DNA of 16,298 nucleotides, from NCBI GenBank assembly GCA_003491845.1, contig DNBN01000139.1, positions 1-16,298 of the forward strand, given 5' to 3'. The DNA is from Porticoccaceae bacterium (GTDB taxonomy: Bacteria > Pseudomonadota > Gammaproteobacteria > Pseudomonadales > Porticoccaceae). This document shows positions 1-7,611 of this stretch, in pieces (the stretch's first letter is position 1; each line of letters opens with the position of its first letter). The translations under genes and the position numbers were made by a program. Under the pieces are notes generated by a model. That model did not search any database and had not been told where the DNA came from. It was given only the letters and a program-made list of their open reading frames with translations.

Positions 1-31
1 TTTAGATTTAAGATGAACAAGAGTCTATTTA

Positions 32-55
32 AATTGATTAAAAGGTTAGTCAATT
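32..55 (-). terminator. AT-rich hairpin after the LysR gene, possible terminator
   Basis: Two 10-base arms (32-41 and 46-55) flank a 4-base loop. They pair fully except for one position, which is a C-A mismatch in the minus-strand RNA and a U-G wobble in the plus-strand RNA. The hairpin begins 6 bases beyond the stop codon of the minus-strand LysR gene, where an intrinsic terminator is expected. No good U-run follows it and the stem is A+T rich, so it would terminate weakly. Confidence 0.35.
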
Positions 56-61
56 CAGCCT

Positions 62-1039
62 CTATATAGTTGGTGCTTCACAGATGGAATAGGCTTGGTT
101 ACCTAACCAGGGAGCAATAGCGTTCATTGCAAGGACAATATCCTCATCATAAATGGACCGACAGATATCTGCCATGGTTTGGGCCCAATTTCCGAGTTCA
201 TTATTGCGGCAAAGTAAACTCAGATAGCGCGCATTTGCTCCCTTTGTCAGCGGCAAAACTTGCATGTTTTGACATAATTTTGGGTAGGATACTAGGCACA
301 GAGCAGAGGTAAATGCCCATCCCTGTCCTGATTGCACGAATTTTAATAGGGTTTGTGTACTGTCAAGTTCATAGCTTGATTCAAGAGTAATATTTAGCCG
401 GCGGGCAATAAGTTCAGTAAGACTACCAAGGCGAGATTGGCGATTATAATGAATAAAAGGTAAGGCCTGGGCAAGTTGAGTAGGGGTGGTTTGCGAATCC
501 GTTGGGTACTCATTGGGAACAATCATCACAATGGGATCCCTGAGTAAAGGAAGTCGTTGTAATTCTGGATGATTATCCACTGGATCACTAGTGATCAAAA
601 CATCAAGATCTCGATTGAGTAATGCCTGGGTTAATGGTGAAACCAAGCCAGTTCTTAAGGCAACTTTTGATGTTAAGGGCCTCATTTTCTGCATAAACTG
701 TAGCCCTGCAACATCACAGAAAGAATCGATCATACCTATATTTAAGGGTAAGGTACCTCCGAACGATGCGTTACGCACATCAATCAACATTCGCTTAGTA
801 TCCTGTAATAAACTATCCGCATAGCCTTTTAGGATCAATCCACTTGGCGTTAATTTGATTGGCCTAGACCGAGTCAAGACCAATTGAGCCTGCGTTTGTC
901 TCTCTAACTGTTTGATCGTTTGAGAGACGGCAGATTGCGTGATACCTAAGCGTTCGGCAGCCTGGGTAAGGCTGGTGGCTTCACTTACCGCAGCAAAAAC
1001 GCGCAGCGCACTTATCTCTATGTTGTCATTATTTTTCAT
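62..1039 (-). CDS. LysR-family transcriptional regulator
   Basis: A 325-residue DNA-binding regulator of the usual LysR length. The N-terminal winged helix-turn-helix spans about residues 8-67, with the recognition region near 24-43 (SLTQAAERLGITQSAVSQTI). The rest is the two-lobed effector-binding domain (about 93-300). The ATG at 1037-1039 has an AGGA a few bases upstream. The gene lies 84 bases downstream of soxG on the same strand, so it may be the last gene of the sarcosine oxidase operon or have its own promoter in that gap. Its position suggests, without proving, that it controls purU-soxBDAG and senses an N-methyl amino acid or a folate-linked metabolite. LysR proteins usually bind T-N11-A dyads; two candidates lie upstream of purU. 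The family call is firm and the target is inferred. Confidence 0.9.
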   Translation of the reverse strand: MKNNDNIEISALRVFAAVSEATSLTQAAERLGITQSAVSQTIKQLERQTQAQLVLTRSRPIKLTPSGLILKGYADSLLQDTKRMLIDVRNASFGGTLPLNIGMIDSFCDVAGLQFMQKMRPLTSKVALRTGLVSPLTQALLNRDLDVLITSDPVDNHPELQRLPLLRDPIVMIVPNEYPTDSQTTPTQLAQALPFIHYNRQSRLGSLTELIARRLNITLESSYELDSTQTLLKFVQSGQGWAFTSALCLVSYPKLCQNMQVLPLTKGANARYLSLLCRNNELGNWAQTMADICRSIYDEDIVLAMNAIAPWLGNQAYSICEAPTI

Positions 1040-1123
1040 CGTCCTAGTTTAGCCTATAAGTTAGCTCAAGGAAGAGGGCTTTGAAGTAATAATGTGTAGC
1101 ATCTTACGATTTTCTAGTGACCG

Positions 1124-1867
1124 TTACTGGTTGGATGCAAGTGTTTGCAATGCACTTAGTCCTACTGGTGCACCATGAAACTCTGACATTGCATCTAACA
1201 GGCAGTCCCAGAGAAACTCCGCACCACTGATGTCGCTCAAAATGTAAAAACAGGGAGTTTTATTTAGATCATGTCTAATAATAATTGCATTGGTCTTAGC
1301 CAGTGACGTTTGAGCTACTGCACCCTGCACAAATTTATGGCTTCGAAGATCTACTGCACAGAGTTTAGAAAACAATTCCGTGGCATTTATTCCAGTTACC
1401 GCCAGCCAGCAGTGACTATCATTGCGTGGCAAATTATATATCTGTTGGTCATAGCTTTGATGGTTTTCGACAGCCTTTTGATAGAGGCGTTTAACATCCT
1501 CACTGAGGAATAAAAGGTCGCTTAATACCAGTATCTCTTGGGCCGATAATTTTATTAAGAGTGATTGAGAGCTTTGTTCTTCGGCAGTATTCGCTAGGAC
1601 TGGAACCTTAAAGCTTTGCGAAGCTAACCATTGGGGTGTACCGACACCCTTGAATCCTGTGCGGTCAAGGGTAGAGAGATCGCACAATCCCATTGATTTT
1701 GCGATTTCAATTTCGTCATTAATAGCGCCCTCATTAGGATAGCTGTCAACCACAATATTATCGCCTACTTGTTTAAAATGCGCCTGATATTGTAAGTGGC
1801 GCCGATAAAGTGGACTGCGACGCGTAGCCAGAGTCGGGGCGATGATATTGGTTTCTTGTTTAGTCAT
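1124..1867 (-). CDS. soxG: Sarcosine oxidase gamma subunit (SoxG-like)
   Basis: Gamma subunit of the cytoplasmic heterotetrameric sarcosine oxidase, a GcvT-fold protein that packs against the alpha subunit. The 247-residue product has RRSPLYRRHL near residues 17-25 and a family-type RTGFKG at 69-74, preceded by GLCDLSTLD (60-68), which resembles the aminomethyltransferase N-terminus. From memory classical gamma subunits are around 200 residues, so this one is long. The start lies 2 bases after the soxA stop, and the AGGAG ribosome site sits inside the last codons of soxA, so translation is coupled. It is the last structural gene of the cluster. The subunit call rests on its position and the RTGFKG region; the remainder of the protein diverges. 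A gamma subunit of a related N-methyl amino acid dehydrogenase is an alternative. Confidence 0.82.
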   Translation of the reverse strand: MTKQETNIIAPTLATRRSPLYRRHLQYQAHFKQVGDNIVVDSYPNEGAINDEIEIAKSMGLCDLSTLDRTGFKGVGTPQWLASQSFKVPVLANTAEEQSSQSLLIKLSAQEILVLSDLLFLSEDVKRLYQKAVENHQSYDQQIYNLPRNDSHCWLAVTGINATELFSKLCAVDLRSHKFVQGAVAQTSLAKTNAIIIRHDLNKTPCFYILSDISGAEFLWDCLLDAMSEFHGAPVGLSALQTLASNQ

Positions 1868-1869
1868 TA

Positions 1870-4776
1870 TTACAACTCCTGACGCTTAGCGTCTGGATCA
1901 TAAAAGGGAACCTTGGTAACTGTTGCAGCCACTAGAACACCATTTGTAGATTTAATTATAATACTGTCTCCCTCAGATGCAATCTCAGGTGGGACATAGG
2001 CAAGACCTATGACTTCTTCCAGTGTTGGAGAGTAGCAGCATGAGGTAACTCGTCCAACCATTTGGTTTTCGCTGAGCACCAAATGACTTTCCTGAGGTAT
2101 TGGTGCGGACTTATCGTCAATCTGAAAACCAACGAGTGTTCGTGATACGGGTTGTTTTTCTAATTCACTAATGGTTCGGCTACCGATAAAAAATGGTTTT
2201 TGTCGTGATACGGCCCAACTCATTTGCACTTCGTTAGGATTAGACATTGCATCTGTATCTTGACCGACAATAATATGACCTTTTTCTAAACGCAATATTC
2301 TCTGTGCTTCAATGCCAAAGGGCTTGAGTGAATACTCTTCACCAGCATCCAGTATCGCGTCCCAGAGAGCTTCACCATATTGCTGAGGGACATGAATTTC
2401 ATAACCCAGTTCGCCGACAAATCCGACACGAAGCAGTCTAGCTGGAATAGTCGCTACTAGCCCGCAGCGTACGCCCATATATGGGAAAGCTTGTGCAGAA
2501 AGGTCTATATCAAAACAGACTTTTTCTAGTACTTTTCTGGCGTTGGGACCTGCGATATTGACTCCACAGTAAGCGGAGGTTACGTTAGCAATATCAACAT
2601 CTAATTGCCATTGCGCATTCCACTTGAGCATACTTTGGTAAACACTGTCTGCGCCACCGGTTGTGGCAGTGACATAAAAATGGTTTTTATTAAAGCGGCA
2701 GGCAACGCCATCATCAATCACCACACCAGCCTCATTAGTAAGCAGCGCATACCGAGCTTTGCCCACGGGTTGTTTTATAAAGCCGAAAGTGTAAAAGCGA
2801 TTTAAAAATTCTCCTGCATCTGGACCGCGCAACTCAAGTCCACCTAAGGTTGACACATCCACTAGGCCAACGTTTGAACGCACATTGGCAACCTCATGGT
2901 TAATACAGTCCTGAGTGCTTAGATTTTTATTAGCGTAAAAAGCAGGGCGATACCAGGCGCCTGCTTGAAGCATCTGCGCACCAGCTTCCAAATGCCGATA
3001 ATGAATGTTACTGCGCCTTGCAGGATAGAAACTACGACCAGCACTCTGTCCTAGCTGTTCGGCGGAGAAAGGCGGTCGAGCAGTGGTAACACCCGTATCG
3101 GCAACCGTGCGATTGGTCGCCGCCGCAACTATTCTAGCCGCTGCTAGGGCAGAGTGACGGCCCTGAGAAGGTCCCATACCGCAGGTAGAATATCGTTTCA
3201 CCAGCTGTATGTGTTCATAACCATCACCGGTGGCATTAATAATATCAGCGATGGTTAAGTCTTCATCAAAATCTACAAACTCTTTACCCTCTGGGTGGGC
3301 AAAAATTGGCCAAGGATGGTTAGGGCTCGGGATTGAAGAGCGTATTGGGGATTCCAGTACAAGGTCTGTTGTTCCTAGCTCATTAGTTACCTGATGTGCA
3401 ACGTTGGTTGCTTCAGATAAAACGTCTTTGAGCGCCCAAAGGCTATTTACAGAGCCCGCTAGATGCAGCTTGTCTGGACAGTTAGTTATGGTGAACATGG
3501 CCGATGCATCATCATAGCTAAGCTGAGCACCAGCTTGGCAGGCCAATTGGTAGGCGGGAGTATATCCCACTGACATGCAGAGCAAATCGCAGGCAATGAT
3601 CTCTCCATGATCGGAACAGATGCCTTGACTGATAAGCTTGCGTACTTCAACACTTGTGATACGCATTGATCCTTGATGCTGGGCTGCGTAAACAGCTTGA
3701 CCAGTTTCAATTCTCATACCCTTTTTTACAGCAGTGATGGCAATATCATCATAATCCGGATTTTTTCGCAGATCTATAATAGCTTGAATAGTAACACCAG
3801 CATCTTGCAGGTCTAAAGCGGTTCCATAACCCTCATTATTGCCGGTCAAGATGACCGCCTTGCTACCGGGTTTAACTCCATACAAATGCAATAAGCGTTG
3901 GGCTGCACTGCTCATCATTACACCGGGTAGATCATTATTATGAAACAGAGCCGGTTGCTCCAGAGCTCCTGTGCATAAAATAGTATGTGCTACTCTTACT
4001 TTAAACAGCCGATTACCTTTTACAATAGGTAGCCAGTTGTCTGCAAACCAGCCGTTACAAACGGCATCTGTCATTACAGTAATATTGGGATTGGCTGCTA
4101 TGTCATTCAGTAATTGTTGGAGTAGACCTGAAGCATATAAGCCATCGGAGTCAAATCGCGAATAATTCAGAGCACCGCCCAGGTATGGATTCTCATCCAC
4201 CAGCAGCACTTCAGTTGCTCCAACGGCGGCAGACAGCGCAGCTTGCATTCCAGCAGGGCCGCCACCGATGACCGCGACATCAAAAAATTTATATTGCTTG
4301 TCATGATAGGCAGGCTTAAGTGATTGATCAATAACCCCTAATCCAGCTTTTTTACGTATCAACGGCGCCCATTTTTCCCACATACCCCGCGGTTTGAAAA
4401 ATGCTTTATAGTAAAAGCCGACGGGTAAAAAACGCGAGAAAACACCTAGCAACGCACCCCAGTCTCGGATTAAACTTCCAGTGTAATTTTGACCAGTGAC
4501 CTGCATGCCATCTTCAATAGCCTGTTTGTCAGCAAGTACATTGGGACTGGAGGGTAATTGGACTAACGTATTGGCGTCTTGTCCGGCCATGGTTAATATG
4601 CCTCTAGGGCGATGATATTTAAATGAGCGGCTCAATAAATATTGTTTGTCGGCCATAAGCGCACTGGCAATGGTATCTCCAGAAAAGCCATGAATGATGC
4701 GGTTTTCGAAGGTAAACTGAATAGGCTTTTGTCGATTTATTAAGCGGCCATAGGGCGCCGGTAGACGTGATTTCAC
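1870..4776 (-). CDS. soxA: Sarcosine oxidase alpha subunit (SoxA-like)
   Basis: The 968-residue alpha subunit, close to the family length. In order it has an N-terminal ferredoxin-like domain (about 15-85) with no cysteine (the first is Cys240, so no Fe-S cluster there), a Rossmann dinucleotide domain with GGGPAG at 171-176, a linker with STCGMGPSQGR at 530-540, and a C-terminal GcvT-type aminomethyltransferase domain (about 590-960) with GELGYEIHVP (788-797) and EKGHIIVGQDTD (831-842). In this family the alpha subunit binds NAD+ and the folate that accepts the methyl carbon as 5,10-methylene-tetrahydrofolate. The start is GTG, sharing GTGA with the soxD stop (4773-4776), so the two are translationally coupled. 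The CGMGP linker differs from the classical Corynebacterium alpha subunit as I recall it. A related N-methyl amino acid dehydrogenase subunit remains possible. Confidence 0.92.
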   Translation of the reverse strand: MKSRLPAPYGRLINRQKPIQFTFENRIIHGFSGDTIASALMADKQYLLSRSFKYHRPRGILTMAGQDANTLVQLPSSPNVLADKQAIEDGMQVTGQNYTGSLIRDWGALLGVFSRFLPVGFYYKAFFKPRGMWEKWAPLIRKKAGLGVIDQSLKPAYHDKQYKFFDVAVIGGGPAGMQAALSAAVGATEVLLVDENPYLGGALNYSRFDSDGLYASGLLQQLLNDIAANPNITVMTDAVCNGWFADNWLPIVKGNRLFKVRVAHTILCTGALEQPALFHNNDLPGVMMSSAAQRLLHLYGVKPGSKAVILTGNNEGYGTALDLQDAGVTIQAIIDLRKNPDYDDIAITAVKKGMRIETGQAVYAAQHQGSMRITSVEVRKLISQGICSDHGEIIACDLLCMSVGYTPAYQLACQAGAQLSYDDASAMFTITNCPDKLHLAGSVNSLWALKDVLSEATNVAHQVTNELGTTDLVLESPIRSSIPSPNHPWPIFAHPEGKEFVDFDEDLTIADIINATGDGYEHIQLVKRYSTCGMGPSQGRHSALAAARIVAAATNRTVADTGVTTARPPFSAEQLGQSAGRSFYPARRSNIHYRHLEAGAQMLQAGAWYRPAFYANKNLSTQDCINHEVANVRSNVGLVDVSTLGGLELRGPDAGEFLNRFYTFGFIKQPVGKARYALLTNEAGVVIDDGVACRFNKNHFYVTATTGGADSVYQSMLKWNAQWQLDVDIANVTSAYCGVNIAGPNARKVLEKVCFDIDLSAQAFPYMGVRCGLVATIPARLLRVGFVGELGYEIHVPQQYGEALWDAILDAGEEYSLKPFGIEAQRILRLEKGHIIVGQDTDAMSNPNEVQMSWAVSRQKPFFIGSRTISELEKQPVSRTLVGFQIDDKSAPIPQESHLVLSENQMVGRVTSCCYSPTLEEVIGLAYVPPEIASEGDSIIIKSTNGVLVAATVTKVPFYDPDAKRQEL

Positions 4777-5075
4777 GGTGTAGTCTCCGGTTTTGTTTCG
4801 TGCTGTATGATTGATTTTGTATAAAGTTCATCTGGCGTAAATGTTCTTACTACCTCGTCAGTTAGAGTATTCCGTTCTGCCAAAAACCAAAATGAACTAG
4901 GTGTGTGGCACCACCATTCGATGACGATTCCGGCAGTATTGTCATGAAAAAACACATGTTCAGCCCAATCTCGTGATGATGTTGTCTGGTGATCTGGGGT
5001 TGGATGATATTCACCGCCATAGGTAAATTCTGAAATGTTACGCAGGCCGTTTAGTGGGCAGCTAAGCAGTTTCAT
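4773..5075 (-). CDS. soxD: Sarcosine oxidase delta subunit (SoxD-like) with incomplete zinc site
   Basis: A 100-residue delta subunit, the normal family size. The motif ISEFTYGGEYHP (14-25) and the WWCH...ERNTLTDEV region (54-75) are typical. I chose the ATG at 5073-5075 because it has AGAGG at the right distance and matches the family N-terminus; an in-frame ATG 18 codons earlier lies inside soxB. Classical delta subunits bind zinc through two cysteines in a CPxCG motif plus a later His-x3-Cys. Here the first motif reads CPLNG, with Cys6 kept and the second cysteine replaced by Asn9, and the later site reads HTPSS, with His57 kept and cysteine replaced by Ser61. Cys56 is adjacent but not canonical. 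Zinc binding is therefore doubtful. The gene starts 10 bases after soxB and overlaps soxA by 4. Confidence 0.9.
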   Translation of the reverse strand: MKLLSCPLNGLRNISEFTYGGEYHPTPDHQTTSSRDWAEHVFFHDNTAGIVIEWWCHTPSSFWFLAERNTLTDEVVRTFTPDELYTKSIIQHETKPETTP

Positions 5076-5085
5076 CGTTTTACCT

Positions 5086-6327
5086 CTAATGACTAGCGGC
5101 AGTTGCGCCGGCTTCGTTAATTTGCTCAAAGCGATAAAAGCGCTCTAATTCAAAGGGCTTGATCAGGTCTGGCACTTTTCCAGTGGCTATAAGTGCCGCC
5201 ATAGTTACCCCGCAGATAGGTGTTGCTTTAAAACCCCAGGTGCCCCAGCCGGCATCTAGGAAGTAGTTCTTCACAGGACTTAGACCCATAATTGGACTAT
5301 AGTCTGGGGTCATATCGGTGATTCCAGCCCACTGGCGTAATAGTCTGGCTTGTGTCAAAAATGGAAAAAGTTCTAAGGCAGCTGCTGATAGTGTTTCTCT
5401 TTGATCTAGAGTTGCCCGAGTGTTGTACAGCGGGTAGGGGTCTGATCCGCCACCAATGACAAATTCACCTCGCGATGTTTGATGAACATAGACATGTACT
5501 TGGGGTGAACTGACGTGGGGTGTTAGTATTGGTTTATAGGGTTGGGTTACCATTGCTTGCAAGGGGTAACAATGAATTGGCAGCGCAATACCGGCCTTTT
5601 TAGCAACAATAGAGCTGGCTCCTGCAACTGCTTGCACAACAGCGCCACAGTGGATGGTACCCCGATTAGTTTTAACTCCATTGACGCGTCCATTGGCAAT
5701 GATAATATCTTCAACTTCTGTCAGTTGATGCAACTCAACACCTCTATCACAAGCGCCTTTAGCATAACCCCAGGCAACAGCATCGTGTCTTGCTGTGGCC
5801 CCATCTGCATGCCATAAACCGGCCATTATGGGATAGCGTGCATCTTCTGACATATTTAAATTTGGTACTAATTCGGCTATAGACTGTCGATCAACTAACT
5901 CTGAGCGCACTCCCAGATGTTGGTTAACTTCGGCTCTCCAACGGAAACTTCGAATGGCTGCATCGCTGTGAGCGAGAGTCAGTTGTCCTCGACTTTCCAT
6001 CATCACGTTGTAGTTAAATTCATTGCTAAGGTTATTGTATAGCTTGACCGATTCGCTATAAAAGTTAACGCCCGATTCGGTAAGGTAATTCGAACGGATA
6101 ACGGCAGTATTTCTCGCGGTGTTGCCACCCCCAAGGTAACTTTTTTCGAGAATAGCTACATTGGTCACACCGTGATATTTGGCTAGATTATAAGCAATAG
6201 CGGCACCATGCCCGCCGCCGCCAATAATGACAACATCATAGTGTTTCTTGAGTGCCTTTTCTGGCGTAAAGTGATGTTTGGCAGGATATTTTTTAGTCAA
6301 TCCATATTTTAACAGTCCAAACGGCAT
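5086..6327 (-). CDS. soxB: Sarcosine oxidase beta subunit (SoxB-like)
   Basis: The 413-residue catalytic subunit of the heterotetrameric enzyme, of standard length. It oxidises sarcosine at a non-covalent FAD and passes electrons to a covalently bound FMN at the alpha/beta interface, then to oxygen. The DAO-type FAD fold starts at 30 with GGGGHG (36-41) and LGGGNTARNT (65-74). His181, in ATARHDAVAW, corresponds to the histidine that carries FMN. The C-terminal GWGTWGFKATP (360-370) is the conserved cofactor and substrate loop. The resemblance to Corynebacterium SoxB runs the full length, so this is the best-supported gene of the operon. It starts 34 bases after purU, preceded by GAGAG, and its TAG stop overlaps the ribosome site of soxD. 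Confidence 0.95.
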   Translation of the reverse strand: MPFGLLKYGLTKKYPAKHHFTPEKALKKHYDVVIIGGGGHGAAIAYNLAKYHGVTNVAILEKSYLGGGNTARNTAVIRSNYLTESGVNFYSESVKLYNNLSNEFNYNVMMESRGQLTLAHSDAAIRSFRWRAEVNQHLGVRSELVDRQSIAELVPNLNMSEDARYPIMAGLWHADGATARHDAVAWGYAKGACDRGVELHQLTEVEDIIIANGRVNGVKTNRGTIHCGAVVQAVAGASSIVAKKAGIALPIHCYPLQAMVTQPYKPILTPHVSSPQVHVYVHQTSRGEFVIGGGSDPYPLYNTRATLDQRETLSAAALELFPFLTQARLLRQWAGITDMTPDYSPIMGLSPVKNYFLDAGWGTWGFKATPICGVTMAALIATGKVPDLIKPFELERFYRFEQINEAGATAASH

Positions 6328-6361
6328 AATTTACTCTCTCTAGATATTTTAAATGACTGAT

Positions 6362-7240
6362 TTAGCTTCCAAGGAACACCACAGTCTTGTTCCCATCGAG
6401 AAAGACTCGTCTTTCTACGTGATATCTAACGGCTTTGGCCAGGGCCAAACATTCGTTATCCCTACCTGCTCTGATTAGCTGTTCAGGTCCATGATTATGG
6501 TCAACTCGGGTCAACATTTGTTCAATAATAGGTCCTTCATCCAGATCAGATGTGACATAGTGTGCCGTAGCACCTATAACTTTAACGCCACGCTCATAGG
6601 CCTGATGATAGGGTTTTGCACCTTTGAATCCAGGTAAAAATGAATGGTGAATGTTAATGCAACGGCCGCCTAGTTTTTGGGTAAGACCATTAGATAAAAT
6701 TTGCATATAACGGGCTAATACAACTAACTCTGAGGTGGTTTCCTTAACTATCTCTAGGAGACGCTGCTCTTGCTGATGTTTGGTGCCTGAGGTAACAGGT
6801 AAATGGATAAAACGGATACCTTCGCGTTCTACCATAGGTCTTAAATCTTGGTGGTTTGAAACCACAGCCGTAATTTCCATATTGATCTCACCTTTTCTTT
6901 GGCGATAAAGCAAGTCATCTAAGCAGTGGTCATATTTTGACACCATGATAAGAGTTTTGACAGCTTGTGACGGGTCATGAATATTCCATTCCATTCCATA
7001 ACCGGCTGAAATAAGACTAAATTGCTCGATAATAGACTCAATAGTGGGTGCATCTTCTTCACGACGAAAGACCGCGCGCATAAAAAATTTATGTGTGGAT
7101 TCATCATCAAATTGTTCTAGTGCGCAGATATAACAATTTTTGTTCGCTAAAAATGTTGTTACAGCGGCTACTACACCTAATCTGGCTTTGCATGTTCCAG
7201 TAAAAATGAAATTATTGCTATCTATATGGTTAATGGTCAT
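6362..7240 (-). CDS. purU: Formyltetrahydrofolate deformylase
   Basis: A cytoplasmic enzyme that hydrolyses 10-formyl-tetrahydrofolate to formate and tetrahydrofolate. The 292 residues match the usual length. An ACT domain (about 5-85) precedes a formyltransferase-fold domain (about 95-290). The catalytic Asn-His-Asp set is visible as Asn196 and His198 in INIHHSFLPG and Asp234 in DLDEGPIIEQ. The start is fixed by a strong AGGAG seven bases before the ATG. It leads the sox operon. SoxBDAG loads methylene groups on tetrahydrofolate, and PurU would free the folate once FolD has oxidised methylene- to formyl-tetrahydrofolate. No folD, glyA or formate dehydrogenase is in the window. purU also occurs elsewhere near sarcosine oxidase genes, which supports a catabolic role over a purine role. 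Confidence 0.95.
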   Translation of the reverse strand: MTINHIDSNNFIFTGTCKARLGVVAAVTTFLANKNCYICALEQFDDESTHKFFMRAVFRREEDAPTIESIIEQFSLISAGYGMEWNIHDPSQAVKTLIMVSKYDHCLDDLLYRQRKGEINMEITAVVSNHQDLRPMVEREGIRFIHLPVTSGTKHQQEQRLLEIVKETTSELVVLARYMQILSNGLTQKLGGRCINIHHSFLPGFKGAKPYHQAYERGVKVIGATAHYVTSDLDEGPIIEQMLTRVDHNHGPEQLIRAGRDNECLALAKAVRYHVERRVFLDGNKTVVFLGS

Positions 7241-7370
7241 TTGATCTCCTAAAGAGTGGTCCGCGTGTGAAACCCTGTTTTGACTCTAACAATTGCTCAT
7301 TAATCGTTTTCTGCCACCGCTTGACATAGTGCATCGAAGGGAATGAGCCGGTCAATCACGATTTGTTTAA

Positions 7371-7385
7371 ATAAGTAAGTCTTAT
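7371..7385. promoter_or_regulatory. Candidate LysR-type site (T-N11-A dyad)
   Basis: ATAAG and CTTAT form a perfect 5-base dyad around 5 bases, giving the T-N11-A spacing typical of LysR-family sites. It lies about 130 bases upstream of purU, whose operon ends with a LysR gene. In A+T-rich DNA such dyads arise by chance, so support is only positional. Confidence 0.3.
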
Positions 7386-7427
7386 GCAGACGTTCCGAAT
7401 ACCTAATTATGGTCGTTATGCATGAAC

Positions 7428-7442
7428 ATTATTCTCGTTAAT
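7428..7442. promoter_or_regulatory. Second candidate T-N11-A dyad
   Basis: ATTA and TAAT flank 7 bases, again with T-N11-A spacing, 57 bases from the first dyad. It sits just upstream of the extended -10 at 7452-7460, where a regulator could act on the plus-strand unit as well. Chance occurrence is likely enough that confidence stays low. Confidence 0.22.
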
Positions 7443-7451
7443 CGCGGTATA

Positions 7452-7460
7452 TGCTATTAT
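7452..7460 (+). promoter_or_regulatory. Possible extended -10 promoter for the nitroreductase operon
   Basis: TGCTATTAT matches an extended -10 (TGn followed by TATTAT). There is no good -35 element 16-18 bases upstream. Transcription would begin near 7467 and give a leader of 100-145 bases containing the palindrome at 7488-7501. Confidence 0.35.
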
Positions 7461-7487
7461 TTATCCGCTGTGGTGACAGTGTCTACC

Positions 7488-7501
7488 TTCCCTGCAGGGA
7501 A
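7488..7501. repeat. Perfect 14-base palindrome TTCCCTGCAGGGAA
   Basis: All seven base pairs match with no spacer, so as DNA it is an ideal site for a dimeric regulator; as RNA it would need to open a loop. It is G+C rich compared with its surroundings and lies downstream of the putative -10, a typical repressor position. No known operator is recognised. Confidence 0.5.
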
Positions 7502-7611
7502 TTTAGTTTACTGATAAAAAGCTGAGTAAACTTCGTGATTTAATCTGCTCAGTTGGGTAATTTGATGGTGTGGGAGTAAATAGATTGAGTAATATTAGTG
7601 ATAGGGGAACG

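Larger units (their letters stand above)
7241..7611. other. Divergent intergenic region between purU and the nitroreductase gene
   Basis: About 330-370 bases, depending on which nitroreductase start is used, without a convincing gene. It must hold promoters for both flanking transcription units. It contains the purU ribosome site at its left end, two T-N11-A dyads (7371-7385, 7428-7442), a repeated TTATGCA (7382-7388, 7416-7422), an extended -10 for the plus strand (7452-7460), a perfect 14-base palindrome (7488-7501) and a 7-base stem (7506-7512 with 7525-7531). I could not find a well-matched promoter for purU on the minus strand. Confidence 0.7.

Noticed and set aside
127..312. A 61-codon plus-strand frame opposite the LysR gene
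   Set aside because: It lies wholly inside a well-supported gene on the other strand and shows no ribosome site or family features.
3486..3710. A 74-codon minus-strand frame inside soxA in another frame
   Set aside because: SoxA is continuous through this stretch with conserved motifs on both sides; the alternative frame has no recognisable motif.
5076..5129. An 18-codon N-terminal extension of SoxD
   Set aside because: The extension overlaps the soxB 3' end, and the inner ATG at 5073-5075 has a better ribosome site and matches the family start.
1124..6327. Sulfur-oxidation (SoxXYZABCD) genes suggested by the names
   Set aside because: The proteins are flavin- and folate-linked amine oxidase subunits, with no c-type haem motifs and no SoxY/SoxZ proteins.
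7321..7326. TTGACA as a -35 box for the nitroreductase gene
   Set aside because: No acceptable -10 lies 15-19 bases downstream on the plus strand.
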